DNA of 64,000 nucleotides, from the NCBI RefSeq assembly GCF_001042655.1, contig NZ_AP012332.1:1550001-1614000 (forward strand), in the 5' to 3' direction. The position numbers and the translations under genes were made by a program. This DNA is from Gardnerella vaginalis ATCC 14018 = JCM 11026 (GTDB lineage Bacteria; Actinomycetota; Actinomycetes; Actinomycetales; Bifidobacteriaceae). The notes below the pieces were generated by a model, which did no database searches, had not been told where the DNA came from, and saw nothing but the letters and a program-made list of their open reading frames with translations. Positions 5,925-13,641 of the stretch are shown piece by piece. Position 1 is the stretch's first letter. Every line of letters begins with the position of its first letter.

Positions 5925-6956
5925 TCAGTACAGGAGAATTCCTAAGCGACGACGCGCACGGTTCAAACGCTCATCTCCAGCTGGAAGCATCGCAAAATAC
6001 TCAAGCATACGTTCTTTGATCACATCTGCACTATCACGATGACCAGCAAGAAAATCAAGAAGCCTACTAAAAGCATCTTCAATATGACCATCAATCATAT
6101 CTACATCTGCTACAGCAAGCTGAGCGGAAGCATCACTAGGATTATCACCAGCAGCCTTACGAACTGCATCAACATTTGTATTAGTATTCCTGCCAAGAAG
6201 CAATGCTTTAGCGCGTTCGCGAGATGCCAAAGAATCATTCGGGTTAGCCTGCAATACTTTTTCATACTCACTTGCTGCTAAAGCATAATCGCCATTCATA
6301 GCCGCCTCATGAGCAATTTTATGTTCTGGCGGAACGTCAGAAGAGTCGCCAGCAACCGCAGAATCATCACCTACACCAACACCTGACGCATCCATAGAAT
6401 CACCTGCAGAATCAACTGAATCAACATAAGGAGCCATCCCAGCTACACCAGATTTTTCCGCAACTTTAACCAACTGAGGCAGAATATCATTACAAATCTG
6501 CTGCAACTCATCTGCACTAGGCAATCCCTGACAAATAGGCATTGGTCTGCCTCCAACCAATCCATATACAGCTGGAAGCTGCTGTGCGCGTAAAGCTTGA
6601 GCAATTGATGGGCTTTCATCCGCATCAATACGAGCAAGCTGCATTCTGCCATCTAACACAGTAATAGAATCCGCAAGTTTTTGTGCTAAATCGTAAGAAG
6701 TTTCATCGCTTTTTTGCCATACAAGCAAAATAATTGGAAAACTTACAGAGGTCTGAACCATCGCCTGAAAAGTTTGTTCATTAACATCAATCACATACCC
6801 ACCAGCAGACGGCATCTTAGACTGAGGTTTTCCTGACTTTTCAGCCGCTTCTCGTTTTACAAGAGCTTCTGCTTTGCGCTTTACACCTTCCAAGTCCACT
6901 GCTCCAGCCAGAGAGAAGCCGCCTGGGTTCATACCCATTGATTGTGAATCAACCAT
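5925..6956 (-). CDS. Thioredoxin-fold/TPR protein, CnoX (YbbN)-like
   Basis: This 343-residue cytoplasmic protein has a thioredoxin-like domain at about 58-165. It starts YVIDVNEQTFQAMVQTSVSF and later shows the cis-proline region QQLPAVYGLVGGRP. TPR-like helices follow at about 210-300 (HEAAMNGDYALAASEYEKVL). The site where thioredoxins carry CxxC reads WQKSDE, so it cannot do disulfide exchange. This fits CnoX/YbbN holdase co-chaperones, which in actinobacteria are often annotated as tetratricopeptide proteins. GAGGAAATT precedes the ATG. It is the first core gene after the IS and has lost its natural downstream flank. Confidence 0.8.
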   Translation of the reverse strand: MVDSQSMGMNPGGFSLAGAVDLEGVKRKAEALVKREAAEKSGKPQSKMPSAGGYVIDVNEQTFQAMVQTSVSFPIILLVWQKSDETSYDLAQKLADSITVLDGRMQLARIDADESPSIAQALRAQQLPAVYGLVGGRPMPICQGLPSADELQQICNDILPQLVKVAEKSGVAGMAPYVDSVDSAGDSMDASGVGVGDDSAVAGDSSDVPPEHKIAHEAAMNGDYALAASEYEKVLQANPNDSLASRERAKALLLGRNTNTNVDAVRKAAGDNPSDASAQLAVADVDMIDGHIEDAFSRLLDFLAGHRDSADVIKERMLEYFAMLPAGDERLNRARRRLGILLY

Positions 6957-7022
6957 AATTTCCTCTTTTGCTTATATTGCTTACAACTTTGCTTACATTT
7001 CTTATATTGCTTATACAACTGC

Positions 7023-8048
7023 TTACAGGGCTTCTACCTTTATAGGCTGACGCTCCGCTCCCACAGGAACAATCTGCGCATTAGAGCCAGCTGGTGGAAC
7101 AACCATTGCTACAACATTTACGTAAGTTACACGCATTGTAGAAGTAGCCTTAGCATTTCCAAACAAAGCTTTCTCCTCGTCAGACGCTGGTCTTGATTCT
7201 CGACCTTCTCCAGCTCTTCTAGTCCACACGGAGTCAATACGCGCAACCACTAAATCACTACCATCGCTTGCGCGCATAACGCTAATCTGATTTGGAACTG
7301 AAGTAAAAACCTGTTCCTGAGAACCTTTGTTTCGCTCCATTCCTGCTTGAACAGTCTTAGATAATTCTGCTAATTTTGCGCGCAAATAATCACTAGCAAA
7401 ACTCTTTGCAAATTTACTAGATTCTCCTTGCTGCAGAACATCAGCATAAGCCGCTGCTGCCGCATGAGGAGTCATAACAAGGCCAGAATCATTTGCTTTA
7501 CCCATTGAAGCACCGATTGAAGAAACAGGGAATTTTGGCAGACGCACACCAGGGAACAGTCTTGCAACTGCCCACAATTTATAGTTTGAGCGTGCCCTAT
7601 CCTGACGGATCACCAACAATCTCTTAGACTGCTGGTCTTTTGTTGTAGTAGTAATCGTCATCAAATCACGAGGCCAGTTTGCATTCGTAGGCACAATAGT
7701 CTGAGCAACTTCACGAGGAATTGTTGTTTTTGGATCCAATTTTCCTGTTTTAGCCGCAATCGCAAGCTCACTAGTTCGCACAAGCATTGCAGGACCACTC
7801 ATATAGCAATCAAGATTACTAGAATTCTTCTCTTCATTCGCGCGCTCTAGAGACCTCAAAACTCTTAAACGTATATCTTTTTCTCTAATAGACGTTACGT
7901 TTGGAAGTTCCTTTGTGCTATGCCCCTCAGCGGCTTTAGGAACTTGACCATCGCAAGCGCTAAGAGCAAAACACATAATTAGCGTCATTATTGTAGCGAA
8001 TGTAAATCTTACATAATATTTGATTTTATGCGCATAAAACATAGTCAT
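7023..8048 (-). CDS. Putative lipoprotein
   Basis: I start this at the ATG at 8048, with GGAAAG about 8 bp upstream; an in-frame start at 8063 is less likely. The 341-residue product has a basic N-terminus, a hydrophobic segment and the lipobox ALSAC, with Cys32 as the predicted lipidation site. It should therefore be anchored on the outer face of the membrane. The rest is a mixed alpha/beta domain with no enzyme motif I recognise. It begins 15 bp after a membrane protein gene. The pair looks like one envelope unit, probably specific to Bifidobacteriaceae. Confidence 0.7.
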   Translation of the reverse strand: MTMFYAHKIKYYVRFTFATIMTLIMCFALSACDGQVPKAAEGHSTKELPNVTSIREKDIRLRVLRSLERANEEKNSSNLDCYMSGPAMLVRTSELAIAAKTGKLDPKTTIPREVAQTIVPTNANWPRDLMTITTTTKDQQSKRLLVIRQDRARSNYKLWAVARLFPGVRLPKFPVSSIGASMGKANDSGLVMTPHAAAAAYADVLQQGESSKFAKSFASDYLRAKLAELSKTVQAGMERNKGSQEQVFTSVPNQISVMRASDGSDLVVARIDSVWTRRAGEGRESRPASDEEKALFGNAKATSTMRVTYVNVVAMVVPPAGSNAQIVPVGAERQPIKVEAL

Positions 8049-8063
8049 ACTTACTTTCCACAC

Positions 8064-9869
8064 TCACTTTTGCTCATTTCCACGCGCATTATTTTTACGC
8101 TTACGATTCTGGTTATAGTTTGAATTCGTGTTGCCACCAGCGTTTCTGTTATTTGCATTATTTTCGCCGCTATTTCTATTACGATTATCTAATTCGTTAG
8201 ATCGACGATTTTTGCCATATTTTTGCCCGCGCTGACTATGCTGATTATTCTGACTATTCTTACGCTGGTCGCGATGATTACTCAAATCACGATTATTCCC
8301 TTGATTTCGCGACTTGCTGCGATTATTTGACTTTTCATTGCTTGAGTCGCAAGCCTCCGCTGATTTACTACGATTATCCCTATATTTGCGATTTTCTACA
8401 TCTCTACTACTAGAACGACCATCTTGATTGTCATGCGAATCACGATTTCTTCTACCATATCTACTATTGCGGTTGCCGCGATTGCTATGACTCGACTTTC
8501 TAGAATTATTATTGCTACTATTCCCTGAATATTCCTTTGAAGATTGCTTTTTATTAGAATCATCATTCAAAGAATCTTTGGAATCACGTATAGCATCTTC
8601 ATCTTTAAAAGAATCATAGGAAGATTTATCAGAAGAAGCATCAGAAACTTCTAAAACAGTAGACGAATCGCTATCATTCTTGGAAACATCCGAGAATGAT
8701 TCACTAGCAAAACGAGCAAAATAAGACTGCAAATCTTCTTTAGAAATCACAGCAGTTTCATCCAAAGATGGAGTTGGAGAAGAATTTAAACCAGACTTTA
8801 CGTTTACAGACAAATCCACGGTTGCTTGCGACTTTGCAACACGAGTTTTTGAATGAGAACCATGACGAGCATGAGAAGCTGAAGAACCTTTATGCCTTGA
8901 CTTCTTATCTTTAGCAAAACTGCCAAAAATACTAGCCATTGTGCCAGCAAAAGCATCTGAGAATTTAACTTCTTCGTCTCTGGAGACACTTTCTACAGTA
9001 ATAAGACCACTTCTACTAGCCACCAAACGCTTATTACGCCTGCGATGTGGAGCCATAGCGAACACAGAAGCAGAAAGGACACAAAGCAGAGCAAACAGTG
9101 CTCCAACAAAATACAAAGGAGTTGCAAAATCTGGAAGATTGTGTCTACGCCAACGAAACTCTACGAATGCTTCAGGAGAATTTTTACCTAAGTCAATAAT
9201 CAGCACGCGTCGAGAAATCCTTGCACGCAATGCGGATGAAACTTTTTGATGATTCGACTGGCTATTTTCTTGATTTGCTTGATTTGCTTGATTTACAGCA
9301 TTGCCACTGCTCAAATCTCCAGGAACAATGTTCTCAGATTGTTCAAAATCTTCCGCATTAACAAACAATTTAGCCAAACCCATTTGGCAAGTAGCATTAG
9401 TCCACAAATCTGAATCTTTAAAATCTACATCTTTAGAAGCCTTAGAATAAGAGTTATTCGCGGAATCTACAGAATTTTTGTTATTCACATCTGACTTTGC
9501 AGAATCATCCGCCTTCATAGGGACAGTAGAAAGATTCTCCCAATCTTGCAAACCAGTTATTCTCTGTACAGAGTAGCCACGAGTCCACCCACGAACATCT
9601 TTAGCCAAACCAACTGCTACACAAATCGGCTTACGAGTATTAAGAGCCGCAACACTAATTTTTACGCGGTAATCCACAAGATTTAAAACACCTGGATCCG
9701 TAACAATGTATCTTGAACCATACACGTTTGTATGAGCCGAAACAATAGAGTTTGGCTTCCAAACTGTGGCATTAAGAACACCAAGAACAATACTAAGCAC
9801 AGCAAGCAACCCAAAAATAGGTGCCACGATTCCTCGCATAAACTTAGCTCGTTTTGTAGGTCGTTGCAT
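8064..9869 (-). CDS. Membrane protein with long disordered Ser/Asn/Arg-rich tail
   Basis: The 601-residue product starts at the ATG at 9869, behind AGAGG. Membrane segments lie at about 13-34 and 252-273, so residues 35-250 should be outside the cell and the C-terminus inside. The outer domain starts NATVWKPNSIVSAHTNVYGS and contains an Asn/Gln/Ser-rich insert at 120-215. From about residue 385 the cytoplasmic tail is almost only Ser, Asn, Asp, Arg, Lys and Gly, with repeated NRNS/RDNR motifs. It is probably disordered and able to bind RNA or protein. I do not recognise a named family for the outer domain. Confidence 0.7.
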   Translation of the reverse strand: MQRPTKRAKFMRGIVAPIFGLLAVLSIVLGVLNATVWKPNSIVSAHTNVYGSRYIVTDPGVLNLVDYRVKISVAALNTRKPICVAVGLAKDVRGWTRGYSVQRITGLQDWENLSTVPMKADDSAKSDVNNKNSVDSANNSYSKASKDVDFKDSDLWTNATCQMGLAKLFVNAEDFEQSENIVPGDLSSGNAVNQANQANQENSQSNHQKVSSALRARISRRVLIIDLGKNSPEAFVEFRWRRHNLPDFATPLYFVGALFALLCVLSASVFAMAPHRRRNKRLVASRSGLITVESVSRDEEVKFSDAFAGTMASIFGSFAKDKKSRHKGSSASHARHGSHSKTRVAKSQATVDLSVNVKSGLNSSPTPSLDETAVISKEDLQSYFARFASESFSDVSKNDSDSSTVLEVSDASSDKSSYDSFKDEDAIRDSKDSLNDDSNKKQSSKEYSGNSSNNNSRKSSHSNRGNRNSRYGRRNRDSHDNQDGRSSSRDVENRKYRDNRSKSAEACDSSNEKSNNRSKSRNQGNNRDLSNHRDQRKNSQNNQHSQRGQKYGKNRRSNELDNRNRNSGENNANNRNAGGNTNSNYNQNRKRKNNARGNEQK

Positions 9870-10117
9870 CAAACCTCTTTCTGCATCCTAATCAGCAATA
9901 AATCATGCATTATGCTTGTAATCAGAGCATGAATTCTTTTTGATATTCGCCTTAATAATCGTCATATCGTATTTGCTCCTATCTATTCTACAATCTTTCA
10001 TAATCTTTTATAATTAATCGATTGTTATATTTATTAATCTTTTACAATTCTTCGTAATATTTAAATATATTTGCTACTGAATAATTAAAATCAGACTCAA
10101 GCGATAGTCTTAAACCT

Positions 10118-11113
10118 ATGAGAAAAACCAGATTATACACAATCAAATCTTTTGCAATACGCGCAATTAGCACAATTAGCGCTGCAGCCTTGTGTTTTAC
10201 AATGGCATCTTGCAGCGGGAATAGCACGAATGATAACGGAATGGCAGACCCAGCCGCGAATGCTGCTGGAATGCAAGTTTTAGGCGGCGTTAAGGCTAGT
10301 GGAACTTTAGGCAAACAACCAAAGGTCGATATAACTACTCCTATAGACGTAAAGCCAAATTCTTACGCCATTTTGCAAAACGGAAACGGTGCTAAAATCC
10401 AAGAAAATAGTCGCGTATGCGCTAATGGCATTGTGTACAATGCTAAAAACGGCAAAGAGCTTATGAACACATGGAAACAAGGCAAACCAGATTGCTCAAT
10501 CGTTGTTAAAAAAGGCGTTACGAGTAAACCTTATTATGCACTGTTTAAGGGAAGAAAAATTAATTCCACGATTGCATTTGGTGTGCCTGCAAATCCGCAA
10601 ACTAAGCAAGATGCGTACGTAATGGTGTTAACTCTTGTTTCTTCAATGAAATCTCTTGAACGCGCAACAGGCAATAAAGTTAAGGATATCCCTGAAAATC
10701 TGCCGAAAGTAACTCTGAGTAAATCTGGAGAACCATCGTTAGATAAGAATAACTACGTGCCAGATGGAAAGTTGGTTTCTCAAACTTTGATTGAAGGAAC
10801 TGGTAAAGAGGTGACCAAAGAAAGCACTGTAACCGCTCATTACACTGGCTGGACTATCGATAAAGACGGCAAATTGCATCAATTTGATTCGTCATGGAAG
10901 CGCGGCACGCCTGCAGACTTCTCTCTTGCAGGTCAAGTGATTCCAGGATGGACTAAAGGCTTAGCTGGGAAGAAAGTCGGATCTCAAGTTCTTTTGGTAA
11001 TTCCTCCAGAAGATGGCTATGGCAAAGAAGATAAGAAGGATGCACAAGGAAATGTAACAATTCCTGCAAATTCAACGCTTTACTTTGTTGTAGATATTCT
11101 CTATGCTTCCTGA
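10118..11113 (+). CDS. FKBP-type peptidyl-prolyl cis-trans isomerase lipoprotein
   Basis: A 331-residue secreted lipoprotein with a hydrophobic segment and lipobox ending MASC (Cys32). The C-terminal 105 residues are an FKBP domain: TVTAHYTGWTIDKDGKLHQF, then FSLAGQVIPGWTKGLAGKKV, then LLVIPPEDGYG, and a final LYFVVDIL strand. These are conserved FKBP positions. The middle (about 60-220) resembles a degenerate second domain without clear active-site residues. It should assist folding of exported proteins on the cell surface. It is the only plus-strand gene in this part and ends at a terminator at 11167-11197. No clear ribosome binding site precedes the ATG. Confidence 0.88.
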   Translation: MRKTRLYTIKSFAIRAISTISAAALCFTMASCSGNSTNDNGMADPAANAAGMQVLGGVKASGTLGKQPKVDITTPIDVKPNSYAILQNGNGAKIQENSRVCANGIVYNAKNGKELMNTWKQGKPDCSIVVKKGVTSKPYYALFKGRKINSTIAFGVPANPQTKQDAYVMVLTLVSSMKSLERATGNKVKDIPENLPKVTLSKSGEPSLDKNNYVPDGKLVSQTLIEGTGKEVTKESTVTAHYTGWTIDKDGKLHQFDSSWKRGTPADFSLAGQVIPGWTKGLAGKKVGSQVLLVIPPEDGYGKEDKKDAQGNVTIPANSTLYFVVDILYAS

Positions 11114-11166
11114 TCTATTAATCTCTTAATGATTAATTCTCTTAGTGATTAATTACCAATCGAATC

Positions 11167-11197
11167 ATGCCGCGCTTGAATAAATCTTGCGCGGCAT
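11167..11197 (+). terminator. Rho-independent terminator of the FKBP gene
   Basis: ATGCCGCGC (11167-11175) pairs with GCGCGGCAT (11189-11197), loop 13 nt, followed by TTTTAT. Confidence 0.85.
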
Positions 11198-11259
11198 TTT
11201 TATACGTAAATTTACGTAAATTTCGTAATAAATTACAGATAAAGCAAAAAATCGCTAAG

Positions 11260-12048
11260 CTAAAACAGGCGAAGATCGTTAGACTCAACACCGCGCATTT
11301 CATCGTAATCGAGGATTAAGCAAGTAAAGCCACGATCCTCAGCCAAAACTCGCGCTTGCGGGCTAATAGTCTGCGCAGCAAAAATACCTCGAACTGGTTT
11401 AAGCAACGGGTCTCGATTCAACAACTCACAGTAACGAGTAAGCTGCTCAACACCATCAATACCACCGTGTCGCTTAATCTCAATAGCAACATGAACACCG
11501 TTTGAATCCTGCGCCATAATATCCACGGGGCCAATAGCAGTAGGATATTCTCGGCGAACCAATGTAGCACCATCGCCAATACGCTCAATTTGCTCAGCTA
11601 AGTAGCGCTGCAAATGGTCTTCTACACCATCTTTAACGAGACCTGGGTCTGTGCCTAAATCATACGAAGAATCGCTATAAACGTGTTGCAGAACAATGCG
11701 AAGCAGGTCATTGCCCTTTTTTGCAGCAATTTTTAAAACAGTTCCATCGCCAAAAACGCGCGAAAAGTCGAAAGCCTCCGTGCTACAAGCGCCGACAGCA
11801 CCATCTGAAGAAACAGAACTCGAATCGTCGTCTTCACAAGAACAATCGTTATCTTTAGAAACATTTCCATCAATAACGCGCATAGTACAAGGAGCAACCA
11901 TCCAATTAAGTGGCTTATAGGACCCTAACTCTGAAAAAATCAGTACACTACCATCAGCCTTAATAAGCAACACGCGCTTAGCCACTGGAAGACTTGCATT
12001 AAGCCTACCCGTATATTCTGCACTACAATCCGCAACAATAATTCGCAC
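11260..12048 (-). CDS. nucS: Endonuclease NucS (non-canonical mismatch repair)
   Basis: This 262-residue protein has the NucS start MRIIVADCSAEYTGRL and the N-terminal DNA-binding beta domain (KPLNWMVAPCTMRVI). The nuclease domain shows GPVDIMAQDSNGVHVAIEIK, giving the catalytic Asp and Glu-x-Lys of the PD-(D/E)xK fold. GIDGVEQLTRYCELLNRD follows. In actinobacteria lacking MutS/MutL, NucS cuts mismatched DNA and acts with the beta clamp. A Ser/Asp-rich insert at about 65-85 is unusual. The C-terminus ends in NDLRLF, compatible with a clamp-binding peptide. The protein is cytoplasmic. Confidence 0.93.
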   Translation of the reverse strand: MRIIVADCSAEYTGRLNASLPVAKRVLLIKADGSVLIFSELGSYKPLNWMVAPCTMRVIDGNVSKDNDCSCEDDDSSSVSSDGAVGACSTEAFDFSRVFGDGTVLKIAAKKGNDLLRIVLQHVYSDSSYDLGTDPGLVKDGVEDHLQRYLAEQIERIGDGATLVRREYPTAIGPVDIMAQDSNGVHVAIEIKRHGGIDGVEQLTRYCELLNRDPLLKPVRGIFAAQTISPQARVLAEDRGFTCLILDYDEMRGVESNDLRLF

Positions 12049-12090
12049 ACAAAAAGCGTAGCATAAATCGCGTAACTACTTGCACAAAAA

Positions 12091-13563
12091 CTATCTGCCC
12101 AAAGCCGCCGCCAAATCGCGATTCTGCCAGCGCTGATGCAACGCGCAATAGCCTCCAAAAAGCAAGAGCCAAATAATGCCGCCAATTGCCGATCCGCGAG
12201 TGTCTTCGCTAATAAACAGCGTTATGTACACAAACACAAAGAATGCAATAGTAAGAGAATTAAGCAGCTTATAATGCGGCATAACAAAACCATCTGGCAT
12301 AAAATCAGCAGAAGCGCGGTACTTTCTGTGCGTAACCATAATCAAAATGTAAATCATGATTATTACTGCCGAAGACGCAGAAGCAAACACAATAAACGCG
12401 CCATGCACTCCAGGAATTGAGTTAATAATCGGAGAGAACAGGATTAGCGCAGCAGAAAAAATGATTGCTCGTGCAGGAACTTTAGTGCGCGAAACTTTGC
12501 GCAAATGTGAAAGAACAGGAGAATTAGATTCTAGCGCAATTTGATACATATGCCTTCCTGCAGAATAAAGCAGCGAATTAAGCGCAGAAGATGCGGCTGT
12601 TATTACCACAAAGAACACAAGCGCCGAAGCCCAATGAAGCCCCGCATATTGGAAAACCATTATAAACGGAGACATATAAACGCCTTTAGAATCGGTAGCT
12701 TTAAATTGTTGCCAAGGAACAATTAGCATGATTGAAGCAAGCGCTCCAACGTAGAAAATCAAGATTCGCATAATAATCTCGTTGATTGCCTTTGGCAAAA
12801 CTTGGCGAGGATTCTTAGTTTCCGAAACCGTAACGCCTACAAACTCAATAAGCTGGTATGCGTAGAACACCATTTGGAAACTCATCAAAAATGCCAACCA
12901 TCCATTTGGCATAAGCGAGAAGTTGTTGAAAATATTGTCAAAGCCTGCGTGGCCTGCAGGATTTGCAACGCCGCTAATCTGTGTTGCAGGGTAATGGTAG
13001 CCAATAATAACCATAACTGCAGCAGTTGCAATAAGAGCCACAATCAACGTGATTTTAATCATTGAGAACCAAAACTCTGTTTCGCCAAATAGCTTAACAG
13101 CAACCAGATTTATGCACACTAAAGCAGCCAAAAACGCTATTTCTATAAGCCATTTCCAGCTGCTAACGTCTATGCCAAAAGTTTGGAAAAATGTAACACA
13201 ATACGTACTTACAGCCGTAATCTCACTCATGCCAATAAGCACAAGCACTATCCAATACGACCATCCTGCAAAATCGCCCCAGCCTTTGCCCAAGTATTTA
13301 GTAATAAAACTAATAAAAGTGTGCTGATTTGGATCCTTGTACATAAGTTCGCCAATGCCGCGCATAAGCAAAAACATGATTAAACCAACAATTATGTACA
13401 CAAGCATAATGCTTGGACCCGTAAGACTAATGGATTTGCCAGAACCTAAGAATAGTCCCGTGCCGATTGTTCCGCCTATAGCAATGAATTGCACGTGTCT
13501 TTTTGTAAGGCTGCGCTCCATCTTGTTAGTGTGACCATTGTTAGTTTGGTCAATATCACTCAT
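12091..13563 (-). CDS. Amino acid permease (APC superfamily)
   Basis: A 490-residue integral membrane protein with about 12 hydrophobic segments. The first carries the APC signature FIAIGGTIGTGLFLGSGKSI. Later come the conserved LIEFVGVTVSETKNPRQVLP block and RTKVPARAI. This pattern belongs to the amino acid transporter family (LysP/GabP/ProY-like), which imports amino acids with protons. Substrate cannot be read from the sequence. The gene lies 42 bp upstream of nucS on the same strand, and the two may share a transcript. Confidence 0.9.
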   Translation of the reverse strand: MSDIDQTNNGHTNKMERSLTKRHVQFIAIGGTIGTGLFLGSGKSISLTGPSIMLVYIIVGLIMFLLMRGIGELMYKDPNQHTFISFITKYLGKGWGDFAGWSYWIVLVLIGMSEITAVSTYCVTFFQTFGIDVSSWKWLIEIAFLAALVCINLVAVKLFGETEFWFSMIKITLIVALIATAAVMVIIGYHYPATQISGVANPAGHAGFDNIFNNFSLMPNGWLAFLMSFQMVFYAYQLIEFVGVTVSETKNPRQVLPKAINEIIMRILIFYVGALASIMLIVPWQQFKATDSKGVYMSPFIMVFQYAGLHWASALVFFVVITAASSALNSLLYSAGRHMYQIALESNSPVLSHLRKVSRTKVPARAIIFSAALILFSPIINSIPGVHGAFIVFASASSAVIIMIYILIMVTHRKYRASADFMPDGFVMPHYKLLNSLTIAFFVFVYITLFISEDTRGSAIGGIIWLLLFGGYCALHQRWQNRDLAAALGR

Positions 13564-13641
13564 TGCTATAACTCCATTCTTTTAGGCGTGAGCTTTCAAT
13601 TTTATAAGAACCCGTAAATATTTGAATTTCATTATTCAACT

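Noticed and set aside
8100..8560. Frameshifted or corrupted gene suggested by low-complexity translation
   Set aside because: The frame stays open with consistent Ser/Asn/Arg composition, so it is a real disordered tail.
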